Source: Bacteroidota bacterium
Lineage (GTDB): Bacteria > Bacteroidota > Bacteroidia > Flavobacteriales_F > PHOS-HE28
Length of the DNA stretch: 37,387 bases
Assembly: GCA_018267155.1 (NCBI GenBank)
Contig: JAFDZE010000054.1
Location: 27,375-64,761 of the forward strand
Direction: 5' to 3'
The translations under genes and the position numbers were made by a program. The notes beneath the pieces were generated by a model. That model searched no databases, had not been told where the DNA came from, and saw only the letters and a program-made list of their open reading frames with translations. How positions within the stretch are numbered: the stretch's first letter is position 1; each line of letters begins with the position of its first letter. Below, piece after piece: positions 23,396-31,907 of the stretch.

Positions 23396-25023
23396 CGATC
23401 GTCCTCGTCTTCCAGTTCCTGGTCGCGATCCGGTGATCGGTCGCGGTGTTTCCCGCTGGAGCTTGACCGTTGCTTCCTGCCCTTGCTGCCACGAACCGGA
23501 GGCATGGGCCGACGGCCGGCCACCAGCGTCATTCCGTCCACGGGGTTCAACATACCGGTGCCGTGGGACCAGGCCGAGCCTTTGATCGGGCCAATGGTGC
23601 GTACCCGTTCTTCTCGGAAGCTGGTGGGGCTGAGTTCCAGGATGCGCATGAGGGCCACGCTGTGGCCGGGCCCTTCGCTGTCGTCAGCGGCCGGTCTGTA
23701 CAATACTCCTTGGTGGATGAACGGGGTTCCGGCCGGTCGGGCGCTGCGTACATCCATTTTTACGGGATTGCCGGTGTGAGGCAGCCACGGCCCTTCAATG
23801 TCCGGTGAATGGAAAATGTGCAAATGGGTGTCCGGCTTGCTGGGCGACGTTCCGAAGAGCCACCATCGGCCATGGTGCTGGAACAGGGTAGGTGCGCACA
23901 GCGGTTCGTCCAATATCGTCCGGACGAATTCCAATGCTTCGTTCGCCTCGTCAACGCGGTACAGATCGAGCCGACCGGCCGAACTTCCGGGCAGTACGAG
24001 GATCTGCCCGTTGTGCTGGATCACGCACGGGTACGACAGGTCGTGCTCGTTCTCCAGCATGGTGCGCGAGCGCTTGAGCACATTGTCGCGCTTGGGCCTC
24101 AATCGGCTGATGACGCCATTGCCGGTCGCGTTCCGCTTGCAATAGAGCACGTTCAACCGGTCGTCCACCACATGGCCGGCGGGTGTTTCACGCGATTGGC
24201 CGGGACCCGGTGCGGGGAGCCAGCGCACGTTGAGGCTGGGCCGTTCGGTGAGCAGGGTCGTGATGGGCGCGTACAGGATGCCGATATTCCACTCGTGTTG
24301 CGGGATGTGCCGGACCTCCCGGTGCCCTGCGACAAGAAAGGAGAGCATCTCCGCATTGCCCGGCTCCACGTGTGCCTTGTCCGAGGCCACCAGCGGAGTG
24401 CCTTCCGCTTTTGACCGTCCGCTCCGGATGCTCCGGCATGTCCGTGCCATCCAGTCCGCGGCATGGGGCAGTACATGCTCCAACAGGGCGGGCAGCGAAT
24501 GCCCCGCGGTGCGGAACCAGCCCTGCTCCAGAACGCGATCAGGACCTTGGCTCCCGCCGAGACGCAGGAGCGCCACGCCCATCACCGGCTCGTGGTGATG
24601 CATCTCCCAGAAACCAGGTATGCTCCCCGGGTAACTTTCCGGATCCCCGGCATGCAATGCCCACACACCGTTCCTGGGTAACGCGATCAGGTCATCCGGC
24701 AACGCACGAGCGCCGAAGCACAGGATCACATCCGGTGCATGGGTGCGGATGGCCGTGATGTTTCCCGACGCGTGGATGCGCGGTAGCGTAGCCAACTCGT
24801 CAGGCAGGGACACGGGGGCCAGTACCCCGCTCATCAGCCGCTTGCGGACGTACCACCGCCAGAGCGCGTGCTGGAAGCCCGGCTTCCCTTCCGCCTGCTC
24901 CGGCTGCGTGATGACCACGACCGGCCGTACACCCTCCACAGCGAGCGCCTGGCGCAGTGCTTCGGCCTGCCACCGTTCCAAGGTGCTTCCACACATGATG
25001 CCCAACCGCAGCTCTTCAGCCAT
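23392..25023 (-). CDS. formyltransferase-like / GINT1-type propeller fusion protein
   Basis: A 543-aa protein from ATG 25023, overlapping the GT4 gene end by 8 bp. Residues about 1-200 have a formyltransferase-type Rossmann fold: LRLGIMCGSTLERWQAEAL, APDVILCFGARALPDDLI, then GVWALHAGDPESYPGSIPGFWE, where formyltransferases have N-x-H. Here His is kept but the Asn is Ala. Residues about 235-490 form a five-bladed propeller of the type found in glucosamine inositolphosphorylceramide transferase N-terminal regions and GH43-like proteins (NEHDLSYPCVIQHNGQILVLPGS, CAPTLFQHHGRWWLFGTS, GTPFIHQGVLYRPA). The last 40 residues are an Arg/Ser-rich then acidic low-complexity tail. Proteins of this architecture occur in glycan clusters; their reaction is not established. 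It is flanked by GT4 and flippase genes in the same coupled operon. Confidence 0.8.
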   Translation of the reverse strand: MAEELRLGIMCGSTLERWQAEALRQALAVEGVRPVVVITQPEQAEGKPGFQHALWRWYVRKRLMSGVLAPVSLPDELATLPRIHASGNITAIRTHAPDVILCFGARALPDDLIALPRNGVWALHAGDPESYPGSIPGFWEMHHHEPVMGVALLRLGGSQGPDRVLEQGWFRTAGHSLPALLEHVLPHAADWMARTCRSIRSGRSKAEGTPLVASDKAHVEPGNAEMLSFLVAGHREVRHIPQHEWNIGILYAPITTLLTERPSLNVRWLPAPGPGQSRETPAGHVVDDRLNVLYCKRNATGNGVISRLRPKRDNVLKRSRTMLENEHDLSYPCVIQHNGQILVLPGSSAGRLDLYRVDEANEALEFVRTILDEPLCAPTLFQHHGRWWLFGTSPSKPDTHLHIFHSPDIEGPWLPHTGNPVKMDVRSARPAGTPFIHQGVLYRPAADDSEGPGHSVALMRILELSPTSFREERVRTIGPIKGSAWSHGTGMLNPVDGMTLVAGRRPMPPVRGSKGRKQRSSSSGKHRDRSPDRDQELEDEDDR

Positions 25024-26185
25024 GGCCCAGCACACGTTGGTATATGTCCACGAAGCTCGCTCCCACAGCGGCCGGACTGAAGCGTTCGTTCACCGTGTGT
25101 CGGATGGCCGCAGCTTCGTACGGGTGTTCTTCCTTGGCTCTGGCGATCATGGCCGCCGCAAGCGCGCGATCATCACCCGGGTCGACCAACACACCGTTCT
25201 CCGGGGTGATGAAGCCCTGCGGGCCACCGCATCGCGTGGCGATCACGGGTTTCCCCATGGCGAGCGCTTCCCCCGTTACCACGCTGAAGGTCTCCACGTT
25301 GCTGTTGACGATCACGGTGCCCGTTCCGGCCATGTGGTCCAACACTTCGGCGTTGCTGATGCGCCCCAGCCAGCGCACGTTGCCATTGAGACCAAGGTCC
25401 ATGGCGGTGCTACGCAATGCACTCATGTCCGGGCCATCGCCGATCACGTCCAGGCGCAGGTCGAGGCCCGCTTCGCGACCGGTTCTCAGGGCCCGCAACA
25501 CGCCGCTCACATTCTTGATACGATCCACCAGGTCGGCCACCATCATGAAGCTGGTGGATGGCCCGGCAGGTGGCAATGGCCGATCGGTGCCCGGCACGGT
25601 GTTGGGCACCACGTCGAATGTTGAACAGAGGCCGCGTTGGCGCATGCCATCGCCCAAGTGCGTGCTCACGGCGGTGATCGCGGCCGCACGCCGGAACAGG
25701 AAGTAGTTTATCGCCTTGAACCATGCGCTCTTGCCGTCCCAGGTCCCGTCCAGGTATTCGCTGCTCTGCTCGCTCAGGATGAAGGGTGTGCCGTGCCATT
25801 GCTGGAACCACCAGGCCAGCAACGCCGGGCGTACGAGGATGTGAACATGCACAAGGTCCGGGTTGCCCCGTTCGCGGATCACCCTTCGGATCCCGTTGCG
25901 CGCAGCCTTCCAGTATCGCCACAGGTTCACCAGCTTGCGCACGGGGAGGAGGCGGCTGCTGCTCGGTCGGTAATAACAGTGCAGTTCCCATGCTCCGTCG
26001 CCTGTTTTCAGCTCCTGTATCCCGAGTTGTTCCAGACCAGGAATAGGCACCGCGAAAACGACGCTCAGCCGGTCATTCCGCCCGTTGAGGACAGCGGAGG
26101 TAGCGAGCATCTGCTTGCGAACGAAGTCACCCAATTGCGGGTCGTTCCGGCCCGGGTACCATTTGGGAAGAACCAGCACATGCAT
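25016..26185 (-). CDS. GT4 family glycosyltransferase
   Basis: A 389-aa GT-B enzyme. The N-terminal acceptor domain opens MHVLVLPKWYPGRNDPQLGDF and includes PDLVHVHILVRPALLA and ILSEQSSEYLDG. The C-terminal donor domain has FMMVADLVDRIKNVSGVLRAL, LDVIGDGPDMSALR and VRWLGRISNAEVLDHM. The EX7E motif ETFSVVTGE follows, with MGKPVIATRCGGP. It is a retaining glycosyltransferase of the WecG/PimB-like style acting at the cytoplasmic face; the sugar cannot be inferred. It leads the three-gene surface-glycan operon. A 14-bp perfect palindrome lies 15 bp upstream of its start, between it and tRNA-His. Confidence 0.92.
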   Translation of the reverse strand: MHVLVLPKWYPGRNDPQLGDFVRKQMLATSAVLNGRNDRLSVVFAVPIPGLEQLGIQELKTGDGAWELHCYYRPSSSRLLPVRKLVNLWRYWKAARNGIRRVIRERGNPDLVHVHILVRPALLAWWFQQWHGTPFILSEQSSEYLDGTWDGKSAWFKAINYFLFRRAAAITAVSTHLGDGMRQRGLCSTFDVVPNTVPGTDRPLPPAGPSTSFMMVADLVDRIKNVSGVLRALRTGREAGLDLRLDVIGDGPDMSALRSTAMDLGLNGNVRWLGRISNAEVLDHMAGTGTVIVNSNVETFSVVTGEALAMGKPVIATRCGGPQGFITPENGVLVDPGDDRALAAAMIARAKEEHPYEAAAIRHTVNERFSPAAVGASFVDIYQRVLGHG

Positions 26186-26199
26186 CCAACGGCAAAGTA

Positions 26200-26213
26200 A
26201 CGTGCATGCACGT
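26200..26213. promoter_or_regulatory. 14-bp perfect palindrome between glycan operon and tRNA-His
   Basis: ACGTGCATGCACGT equals its own reverse complement. It lies 14 bp before the GT4 start on one side and 6 bp before the -7 element of tRNA-His on the other, a place where a dimeric regulator could act on either unit. Confidence 0.35.
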
Positions 26214-26219
26214 ACCGGC

Positions 26220-26227
26220 TATATTTG
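26220..26227 (+). promoter_or_regulatory. -7 promoter element of tRNA-His
   Basis: TATATTTG is an exact TAnnTTTG match located 31 nt before the tRNA 5' end. It also anchors the interpretation of the similar elements found before protein genes in this window. Confidence 0.55.
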
Positions 26228-26258
26228 CGGCCCGATCCACCCGTTGGTGAACGGAAAT

Positions 26259-26333
<75 letters not shown>

Positions 26334-26342
26334 CGCGACATA

Positions 26343-26371
26343 AAAGAGGCCCGCACGCTGCGGGCTTCTTT
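26343..26371 (+). terminator. strong hairpin terminator after tRNA-His
   Basis: GCCCGCA (26349-26355) pairs with TGCGGGC (26359-26365) around a CGC loop. The flanking AAAGAG and TTCTTT extend the helix to 13 bp with one G-U. The A-run on the left and T-rich run on the right make it capable of acting in both directions. Confidence 0.8.
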
Positions 26372-26612
26372 ACTTCCAGTGCGCGGCGATCCCACCATAC
26401 CGGCCCGGTATTGCCCGTTCCGCAGGCACTTCCCACATGCGGGATGAAGCATTTTCAGCAGGTCATCTCCAGTTGTCCCTTCGACCAGGGTACATGCCGA
26501 CCTGACCGTCCCGCAGGTCCGCGGGGCGCCCGGCGAAAAGCAGCCGTCGATCTTCAGGTGCATTATGAAATGCAAATCGGTCGGAAGTGTTGCGGTGGAA
26601 CAGCCGCAACAT

Positions 26613-27605
26613 TCAGGTCTGCTCCGCGCTATGCTTGCTATCGGCCGTAACGCTGTCCAGGGTCCATTCCACGCGCTTGATGAACGGCGAGCGTCGCTTG
26701 GGGCATTCGGTCAGTATGCAGATCGGGCACGATCCGGGAACGCAGGGGTCCATGTGCATGAACAGTTCCACGTCGCGTGAACAACTCGCCCGAACGACCT
26801 CGCCCATGGAGACGATCTCGGCGTGGGCCTCCTCCAAGCTGAGGTACCATGGCAAGGTCACGTGGCAATCGATGTGCAACGCAGGTCCATAACGGATCGT
26901 ACGGAAGTTGTGCAGGTCGATCCACCGGGGTTGTCGCACCACCTCGAGAGCGGCGATCACCTCACTTTCCAATGCGGGGTCGGACTCGTCCATGATGCCG
27001 GCCACCGATCGGCGGAAGACCCGGATCCCCGTGTAGATGATGTAGATGGCGAACATCATGGCGAAGAGTTGGTCCAGCCAGTGGATGTCCGTGAAGCGGA
27101 TGAGCAGCAGGCCGAATACCATGGCCACGGTACTCCATGCATCGCTCAACAGGTGGGTGCCACTGGCCTCCATGGTGATGGAGTGTACCGCACGGCCCCG
27201 ACGGCGCAAGACCAGGCCCATGATCAAGTTGATCGCGCCCGCCGAGCCGGTGAGCAGGATGCCCGTTTCCAGATGGTGCGGACCTTGCTGGGCCAGCAGC
27301 GATCCGACGGCACGCCAGATGATGCCCACACCGGTCAGCATCACCAGCCCGCCCTCGATGCCCGCACTGATGAATTCGACCTTGCCATGGCCGTACGGAT
27401 GGCCCCGGTCACGTGGCCGCGCGGTGAGCCACAGGCTGTACAGGGCGAATGCGCCGGCCGTCACGTTCAAGATGCTCTCCAGCGCATCGCTCAGGATCGT
27501 ATCGCTGCCGGTGAGCCTCCACGCAAGGAATTTGATGGCCATGATGGCCATGCCTATGAACAGCACCCAGGCTTGCAATCGGATGGAACCGCGTGGGCCG
27601 GTCAT
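26613..27605 (-). CDS. cation diffusion facilitator (CDF) family metal transporter
   Basis: A 330-aa transporter with six membrane segments in the first 205 residues. The metal-site motifs are SDALES in the second helix (D40) and HLLSDAW in the fifth (His and Asp, HxxxD). HPYGHGKVEF in the loop is a family signature. The cytoplasmic ferredoxin-like domain follows (ALHIDCHVTLPWYLSLEEAH). The C-terminal 35 residues carry a Cys cluster, DPCVPGSCPICILTECPKR, which I recall in Bacteroidota CDF proteins and which may bind metal. It exports Zn, Fe or a similar divalent cation against protons. Its ATG overlaps the nhaA stop codon (ATGA), so the two ion transporters are translated from one mRNA. Confidence 0.92.
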   Translation of the reverse strand: MTGPRGSIRLQAWVLFIGMAIMAIKFLAWRLTGSDTILSDALESILNVTAGAFALYSLWLTARPRDRGHPYGHGKVEFISAGIEGGLVMLTGVGIIWRAVGSLLAQQGPHHLETGILLTGSAGAINLIMGLVLRRRGRAVHSITMEASGTHLLSDAWSTVAMVFGLLLIRFTDIHWLDQLFAMMFAIYIIYTGIRVFRRSVAGIMDESDPALESEVIAALEVVRQPRWIDLHNFRTIRYGPALHIDCHVTLPWYLSLEEAHAEIVSMGEVVRASCSRDVELFMHMDPCVPGSCPICILTECPKRRSPFIKRVEWTLDSVTADSKHSAEQT

Positions 27606-28957
27606 GTTCGGTCAACGGCTTTTTGGGGTGCACGAACAAGCACGAGATATCCGATGATCCCGGCCAGCAGGGATCCACCCAAAACCCCCAGCTTGGCTTC
27701 CTGGCGGAGCAGCGGGTCGTTGAAGGCCAGTTCGTTCACGAACAGGGACATCGTGAAGCCGATGCCCGCCAGGATGCCTGCACCGATCATGTGTTGCCAG
27801 GTGATCCCGTTGCCCAACCGGGCCTTGGTGAAACGCACCAGGAGGAAGGATGTCAGCAACACGCCGATCGGTTTGCCCAGCAGAAGGCCGAACGTTACGC
27901 CCAGCGCGATGGAAGAGCCGAACGCCGTGCCCATGTCGCCCGGCAGTTCGACCCCCGCATTGGCCAGCGCGAACAGGGGCAGAACGAAGAAGGTGACCAC
28001 GGGGTGCAACGTGTGTTCCAGCTTCTGGAGTGGTGTGGCGGCATGGTCCGTCAGGCGGTTCATGCCCTCCAGGTCGAGCAATTGTTCCGTGGAGCGGATC
28101 CCCTTGTCCGGGATGTCGTGCCGCGCGAAGCTGAACAGACGTATGCGCATGAGCCGTTCGAACACATCCTCCCGGATGGCGGGTATGGCCGGAATGGTGA
28201 AGGCGGCCAGGACCCCGGCGATGGTGGCATGCACCCCGCTGGCCAGGAAGGCGGTCCACACCCCGCCAATGCCGAGGAGCGCGTAGAACCACATGCTGCG
28301 CACGCCCAACTTGTTACCCGCCACCATGACGAGCAGGACCAGGGCCGCCAGGCCCAGATGAGCGAACGAAATGGCCGAAGACGGATAGAAGATCGCGATC
28401 ACGGCTACGGCGCCCATGTCATCAGCCACCGCCAGGGTGGTCAGGAAGACCTTGAGCGACACGGGCACGCGCCTGCCCAGCACGGCCATGAGACCCAAGG
28501 CGAATGCGATGTCCGTGGCCATGGGAATGCCCCAGCCCGTACTGGTCGGGCCCGATGGGTTCCATAACCAGTAGATGAGCGCAGGTACGACCATACCACC
28601 CAGTGCGGCTGCGATGGGAAGCATCGCGTCCTGCGGCCGGGAGAGCTCACCGGCCAGCATCTCGCGTTTGAGCTCCAGACCTACCACGAAGAAAAAGATG
28701 GCCATGAGACCATCGTTGATCCAATGGTGCAGGGACATGTCGAAGCGCCATTGGTCGGATCCCAACACGATCCGGTTCTCCCACAGGTGGTGGTAACCGG
28801 TGCCCCATGGCGAGTTGGCCCAGAACATCGCCACCACCACGGCCATGAATAGCAATACACCTCCGGTGGCCTGCGCGCCGAGCAGGGCATTGAAGGGCTG
28901 GCGCAAGCGGCCGATCCGGGTGCGGCGGTACATGGTGTTGGCCGGTATCAGGTGCAT
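27602..28957 (-). CDS. nhaA: Na+/H+ antiporter NhaA
   Basis: A 451-aa NhaA-type antiporter with the expected 11-12 helices. WINDGLMAIFFFVVGLELKREMLAGEL is the family signature, with ATDIAFALG (D149) and LAVADDMGAV (D179, D180, the ion-binding Asp pair). Start placed at ATG 28957; an ATG at 28933 is possible. A cytoplasmic loop of about 55 residues between helices (NGSC/RLMRIRLFSFARHD region) is longer than in E. coli NhaA, as in other Bacteroidota members. It exchanges internal Na+ for external H+ to control pH and sodium. It is the first gene of a two-gene operon with the CDF transporter and has an exact -7 element just upstream. Confidence 0.95.
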   Translation of the reverse strand: MHLIPANTMYRRTRIGRLRQPFNALLGAQATGGVLLFMAVVVAMFWANSPWGTGYHHLWENRIVLGSDQWRFDMSLHHWINDGLMAIFFFVVGLELKREMLAGELSRPQDAMLPIAAALGGMVVPALIYWLWNPSGPTSTGWGIPMATDIAFALGLMAVLGRRVPVSLKVFLTTLAVADDMGAVAVIAIFYPSSAISFAHLGLAALVLLVMVAGNKLGVRSMWFYALLGIGGVWTAFLASGVHATIAGVLAAFTIPAIPAIREDVFERLMRIRLFSFARHDIPDKGIRSTEQLLDLEGMNRLTDHAATPLQKLEHTLHPVVTFFVLPLFALANAGVELPGDMGTAFGSSIALGVTFGLLLGKPIGVLLTSFLLVRFTKARLGNGITWQHMIGAGILAGIGFTMSLFVNELAFNDPLLRQEAKLGVLGGSLLAGIIGYLVLVRAPQKAVDRT

Positions 28958-28970
28958 GGTGACCGGGCCG

Positions 28971-28978
28971 CAAAGCTA
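28971..28978 (-). promoter_or_regulatory. -7 promoter element of nhaA
   Basis: On the reverse strand the sequence is TAGCTTTG, an exact TAnnTTTG match ending 13 nt before the nhaA ATG. No -33 TTTG is evident. Confidence 0.5.
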
Positions 28979-29156
28979 TCCTGCGGGTCCGTGTCCGGTC
29001 GGATGCCTGGACCCGGGAGGGACCGGGTGACGGCGGAACCGCGCCGGCTGCACATGGTGCCGCCTATGGCTTGCCGTCCCTTCAAGCAGTCGCCACCGAG
29101 AGGTCGCGATCAACCGCCCCAATGGTCGAATGCGCCTCGTCTCCTGGTCAACTGTC

Positions 29157-29189
29157 CTTGGCGCCCCTGAGGTCCCCCGGTTACCTTCG
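29157..29189 (+). promoter_or_regulatory. promoter of the arginase-ctlX operon
   Basis: CTTG (29157-29160), 21 nt, then TACCTTCG (29182-29189), 23 nt before the arginase ATG. The two-part layout equals that in front of the SirB1-like gene. The rest of the 254-bp gap after nhaA shows nothing recognisable. Confidence 0.5.
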
Positions 29190-29212
29190 CAGCGTTCCAA
29201 CCCCGTATTCCA

Positions 29213-30151
29213 ATGGATGTTCGATTGATCGAGGCGGCCAGCGAGATCGGCGCCGGAAAACGAGGTGCCAGCATGGGCATGAGCGCTTTGCGGGTGGCCG
29301 CTTGGAAGAACGGCAGCGACCTGTTCGGCCATGCCGAGGAGAGCATCCTTCGCGACGAGAATGATGTGCTGTACGAGGACGACAGCTCGCCGAACGCTCA
29401 TCACATCGATGGGCTTATCCGCTTTGAATCAGACTTGGCGTATGAGGTGTACAAGTTCCTGCGTAGCAACATATTCCCTATGGTTATCGGAGGCGATCAT
29501 TCAATAGCGATCGGCTCGATCAGCGGTACCAAAATGGCCTTTCCGCATGAGCGCCTCGGAGTGGTCTGGATCGATGCGCATGCGGATCTGCACAGCCCAT
29601 GGACCACCCCCAGTGGCAATGTGCATGGCATGCCGCTCGCGTTGTTGATGAACATCGAGAAGAAAGGCCGCAACAAACCGCGGGTTTTCACCCTGGATAC
29701 ATGGGACCGCTTGCGGAAGATCGGCATGAGCGGCCCCAAGCTCCTGCCTTCCGACCTGGTGTTCATCGGCTTACGCGACTACGAACCCGAGGAGGCGGCG
29801 ATCATCAGGGAGCACGGGATCAAAGTCATAACTGTGGACGAGCTGCGCCAGCGCGGTGCTGACCAGGTGGTGGCGGAGACCTTGGCCCACCTCACGGCAT
29901 GCGAACGGATCCATGTGAGCTTTGACGTGGACAGCCTGGATCCCTCGATCAGCGTGGGTACCGGTACGCCTGTTCCGGGTGGACTATCACTGCCGGAAGT
30001 CCGCACCCTGCTTACGGGATTATGTGTTGACGCGAAGACCGCTACCCTGGATGTGGTGGAGATCAACCCGGCCTTGGATACCAACAATGCCATGGCCGAG
30101 GCTGTGCTCACGGTGCTTGAACCGCTGTTCCCCATCCTGCGCAACCGCTGA
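29213..30151 (+). CDS. rocF: arginase (ureohydrolase family)
   Basis: A 312-aa ureohydrolase. The binuclear manganese ligands are all present: GGDHS (H96), DAHAD (D121, H123, D125) and SFDVDSLDP (D238, D240). GTPVPGGLS and VVEINPALD are also conserved, and NVHGMPLA after the metal loop is typical of arginases rather than agmatinases. It would split L-arginine into ornithine and urea in the cytoplasm. An agmatinase or formimidoylglutamase cannot be fully excluded, but the arginase-type loops and the ctlX neighbour favour arginase. It is the first gene of a two-gene operon, 16 bp before ctlX; no urease gene is in the window, so the urea may simply be lost. Confidence 0.9.
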   Translation: MDVRLIEAASEIGAGKRGASMGMSALRVAAWKNGSDLFGHAEESILRDENDVLYEDDSSPNAHHIDGLIRFESDLAYEVYKFLRSNIFPMVIGGDHSIAIGSISGTKMAFPHERLGVVWIDAHADLHSPWTTPSGNVHGMPLALLMNIEKKGRNKPRVFTLDTWDRLRKIGMSGPKLLPSDLVFIGLRDYEPEEAAIIREHGIKVITVDELRQRGADQVVAETLAHLTACERIHVSFDVDSLDPSISVGTGTPVPGGLSLPEVRTLLTGLCVDAKTATLDVVEINPALDTNNAMAEAVLTVLEPLFPILRNR

Positions 30152-30167
30152 TCCACGATCCGGGTAA

Positions 30168-31121
30168 ATGAACGATCACGAAGCTGTATCAGCCCATCCG
30201 GGTGTCCAAGCCGCATCGGAGGTCATCCTGGTCCGGCCGTCGGGCTTCGGCTTTGATCAAGCAACAGCCGCCACCAATGGGTTCCAGCGGTTCTCGGCCG
30301 ATGCGGATATCCGCTTCCGCGCCGAAGAGGAGTTTGATGGCTTGATCTCGGCGCTCGACCGATGTGGCATCGGTATCACGGTTCTCGACCCGTTCGACCC
30401 CAAGGCGCCCAACGCGGTTTTTCCCAACAATTGGTTCAGCACGCACGCCGACGGCACGTTGGTGCTCTACTCCATGTGCGCACCGAGCCGACGTACCGAA
30501 CGGGATCCCGCCTTTGACCTCACGCTCAAACGCGAAGGATTCGTGGTGCGCAAACTGATGGACCTCTCGCCGCTGGAGCACGGTGAAAAATTCCTGGAAG
30601 GCACCGGCAGCCTGGTCCTTGACCGCACGCGCAACATCGCTTATGCCGCGCTCGGCCCACGCACTTCCGAACGCGGGATCAACCTGTGGTGTGGTGGCAT
30701 GAACGCTTCACCGGTCACCTTCCACGCCACCATGGATGGCACCCTGGCCGGGGCGCCCGTCTACCACACCAACGTGATGATGAGCATCGCCGAGAGGTTC
30801 GCCCTGGTCTGCATGGAGGCCTTGCCGTATCCGGTGGATCGGGATGACCTCTGGGCCGAGTTGGACCGTTCGGAACGCGAGATCGTTCCGATCACCTTGG
30901 CCCAGATGCATGCCTTCTGCGGAAATATCCTGGAGTTGCGATCGAACAAGGGCTCCTTCATTTTCCTCTCTGAATCGGCTTTTCATGCCCTGAAGCCTGA
31001 TCAACGGGTTTCCCTGGAGAAGCATGCCCAGTTCGTGCCTGTGCCGGTCCCGGTGATCGAACGGGTGGGAGGGGGCAGTGTGCGCTGCATGATCGCCGAG
31101 AACTTCCTGCCCATCGGTTAA
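30168..31121 (+). CDS. ctlX: CtlX-type citrulline hydrolase / amidinotransferase-fold protein
   Basis: A 317-aa protein of the guanidine-modifying superfamily (arginine deiminase/amidinotransferase fold). Diagnostic blocks are NAVFPNNWFSTHADGTLVLYSM, RRTERDPAFDLTL, the acidic substrate-binding LEGTGSLVLDR, the catalytic His in VYHTNVMMSI and the nucleophile Cys C307 in GGGSVRCMIAEN. This pattern is that of CtlX, linked to citrulline use in Francisella, rather than that of classic arginine deiminase. The exact reaction in Bacteroidota is not settled. It follows the arginase gene by 16 bp, supporting a shared role in arginine/citrulline breakdown to ornithine. Confidence 0.88.
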   Translation: MNDHEAVSAHPGVQAASEVILVRPSGFGFDQATAATNGFQRFSADADIRFRAEEEFDGLISALDRCGIGITVLDPFDPKAPNAVFPNNWFSTHADGTLVLYSMCAPSRRTERDPAFDLTLKREGFVVRKLMDLSPLEHGEKFLEGTGSLVLDRTRNIAYAALGPRTSERGINLWCGGMNASPVTFHATMDGTLAGAPVYHTNVMMSIAERFALVCMEALPYPVDRDDLWAELDRSEREIVPITLAQMHAFCGNILELRSNKGSFIFLSESAFHALKPDQRVSLEKHAQFVPVPVPVIERVGGGSVRCMIAENFLPIG

Positions 31122-31175
31122 CCCCCGCTGTGGCACGGCCCCATGCCGTGCCCGATGGAGTTCTGTTGGCCGGGC

Positions 31176-31823
31176 CTATCGCTTGAGCAGCTTGAACGCA
31201 TGGCTCCACTGGTTCCGTGTGAAGCCCGGCAGGCACCATAACATGCAGAGCGGCTCGATCGCACGAGCGGCCTCCACACCGCCCATATCCTCGGCATCCC
31301 AGCCGAAGCTGTTCAACAGGGCGGCCACCGTGCCCTTCGCCTCGGCATCGTTGCCGCAAATGAACATGGTTGGACGGCCCTCTTCGAATTTGGGATCCAC
31401 CATGTACGCATTGCCCACGCTGTTGAAGGCTTTCACGAAGCGTGCGCCGGGTTGAGCGGCTTGCAATTGCTCCATCAGGCTGTTCTCCAGTGAGGTGAAG
31501 TACTTGAGCACGCCGTTCTCCGGTGGCGCATCGGCCAAGGGGTTCGTGGCGTCGATGATGATCTTGCCCTGCACATCCTTGCTGTCCAGCAAGCGCACCA
31601 CGGTTTCTGCGGCCGAACCCTTGGCGGCCAGAACCAGCAGGTCGGCCCAGGCCCCGGTCTCCCGGTGCCCCCCGACACGGCCCGTCGGATTCTTGTCCAA
31701 CCACTCCTCGAGCTTCTGCGGGGTCCGCGTTCCGATCATCACGTCGTGGCCATGATCGAGGAAACCCGTGGCGAGCACCTGGCCTACCATGCCAGTGCCC
31801 AGAACGCCGATCTTCTGCTTCAT
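31176..31823 (-). CDS. NADPH-dependent F420 reductase-like oxidoreductase
   Basis: A 215-aa Rossmann protein from ATG 31823 (MKQKIGVLGTGMVGQVLATG); the frame continues open for 500 codons upstream, but that is antisense to ndh and is not coding. It has the GxGxxG dinucleotide loop, GTRTPQKLEEW with the Arg that selects NADP(H), DATNPLADAPPENG, ARFVKAFNSVG and TMFICGNDAEAKG. These blocks define the NpdG/F420-dependent NADP oxidoreductase group. Bacteroidota generally lack coenzyme F420, so the real partner is probably another flavin, quinone or substrate. It is divergent from ndh with an 84-bp gap. Confidence 0.85.
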   Translation of the reverse strand: MKQKIGVLGTGMVGQVLATGFLDHGHDVMIGTRTPQKLEEWLDKNPTGRVGGHRETGAWADLLVLAAKGSAAETVVRLLDSKDVQGKIIIDATNPLADAPPENGVLKYFTSLENSLMEQLQAAQPGARFVKAFNSVGNAYMVDPKFEEGRPTMFICGNDAEAKGTVAALLNSFGWDAEDMGGVEAARAIEPLCMLWCLPGFTRNQWSHAFKLLKR

Positions 31824-31907
31824 CCGTGTTGGGACGGGAGTTTGCTTTGCCCCGTTCCGCAAAGGAATGCACGGCGCGTGATCCGTGCCGATCTTTGCGG
31901 TGCCACC

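Noticed and set aside
26823-28286. A 487-codon forward frame, with another of 324 codons at 27593-28567, across the CDF and nhaA genes
   Set aside because: Both are antisense to confidently identified transporters and show low-complexity His/Gln/Arg-rich translations without family features.
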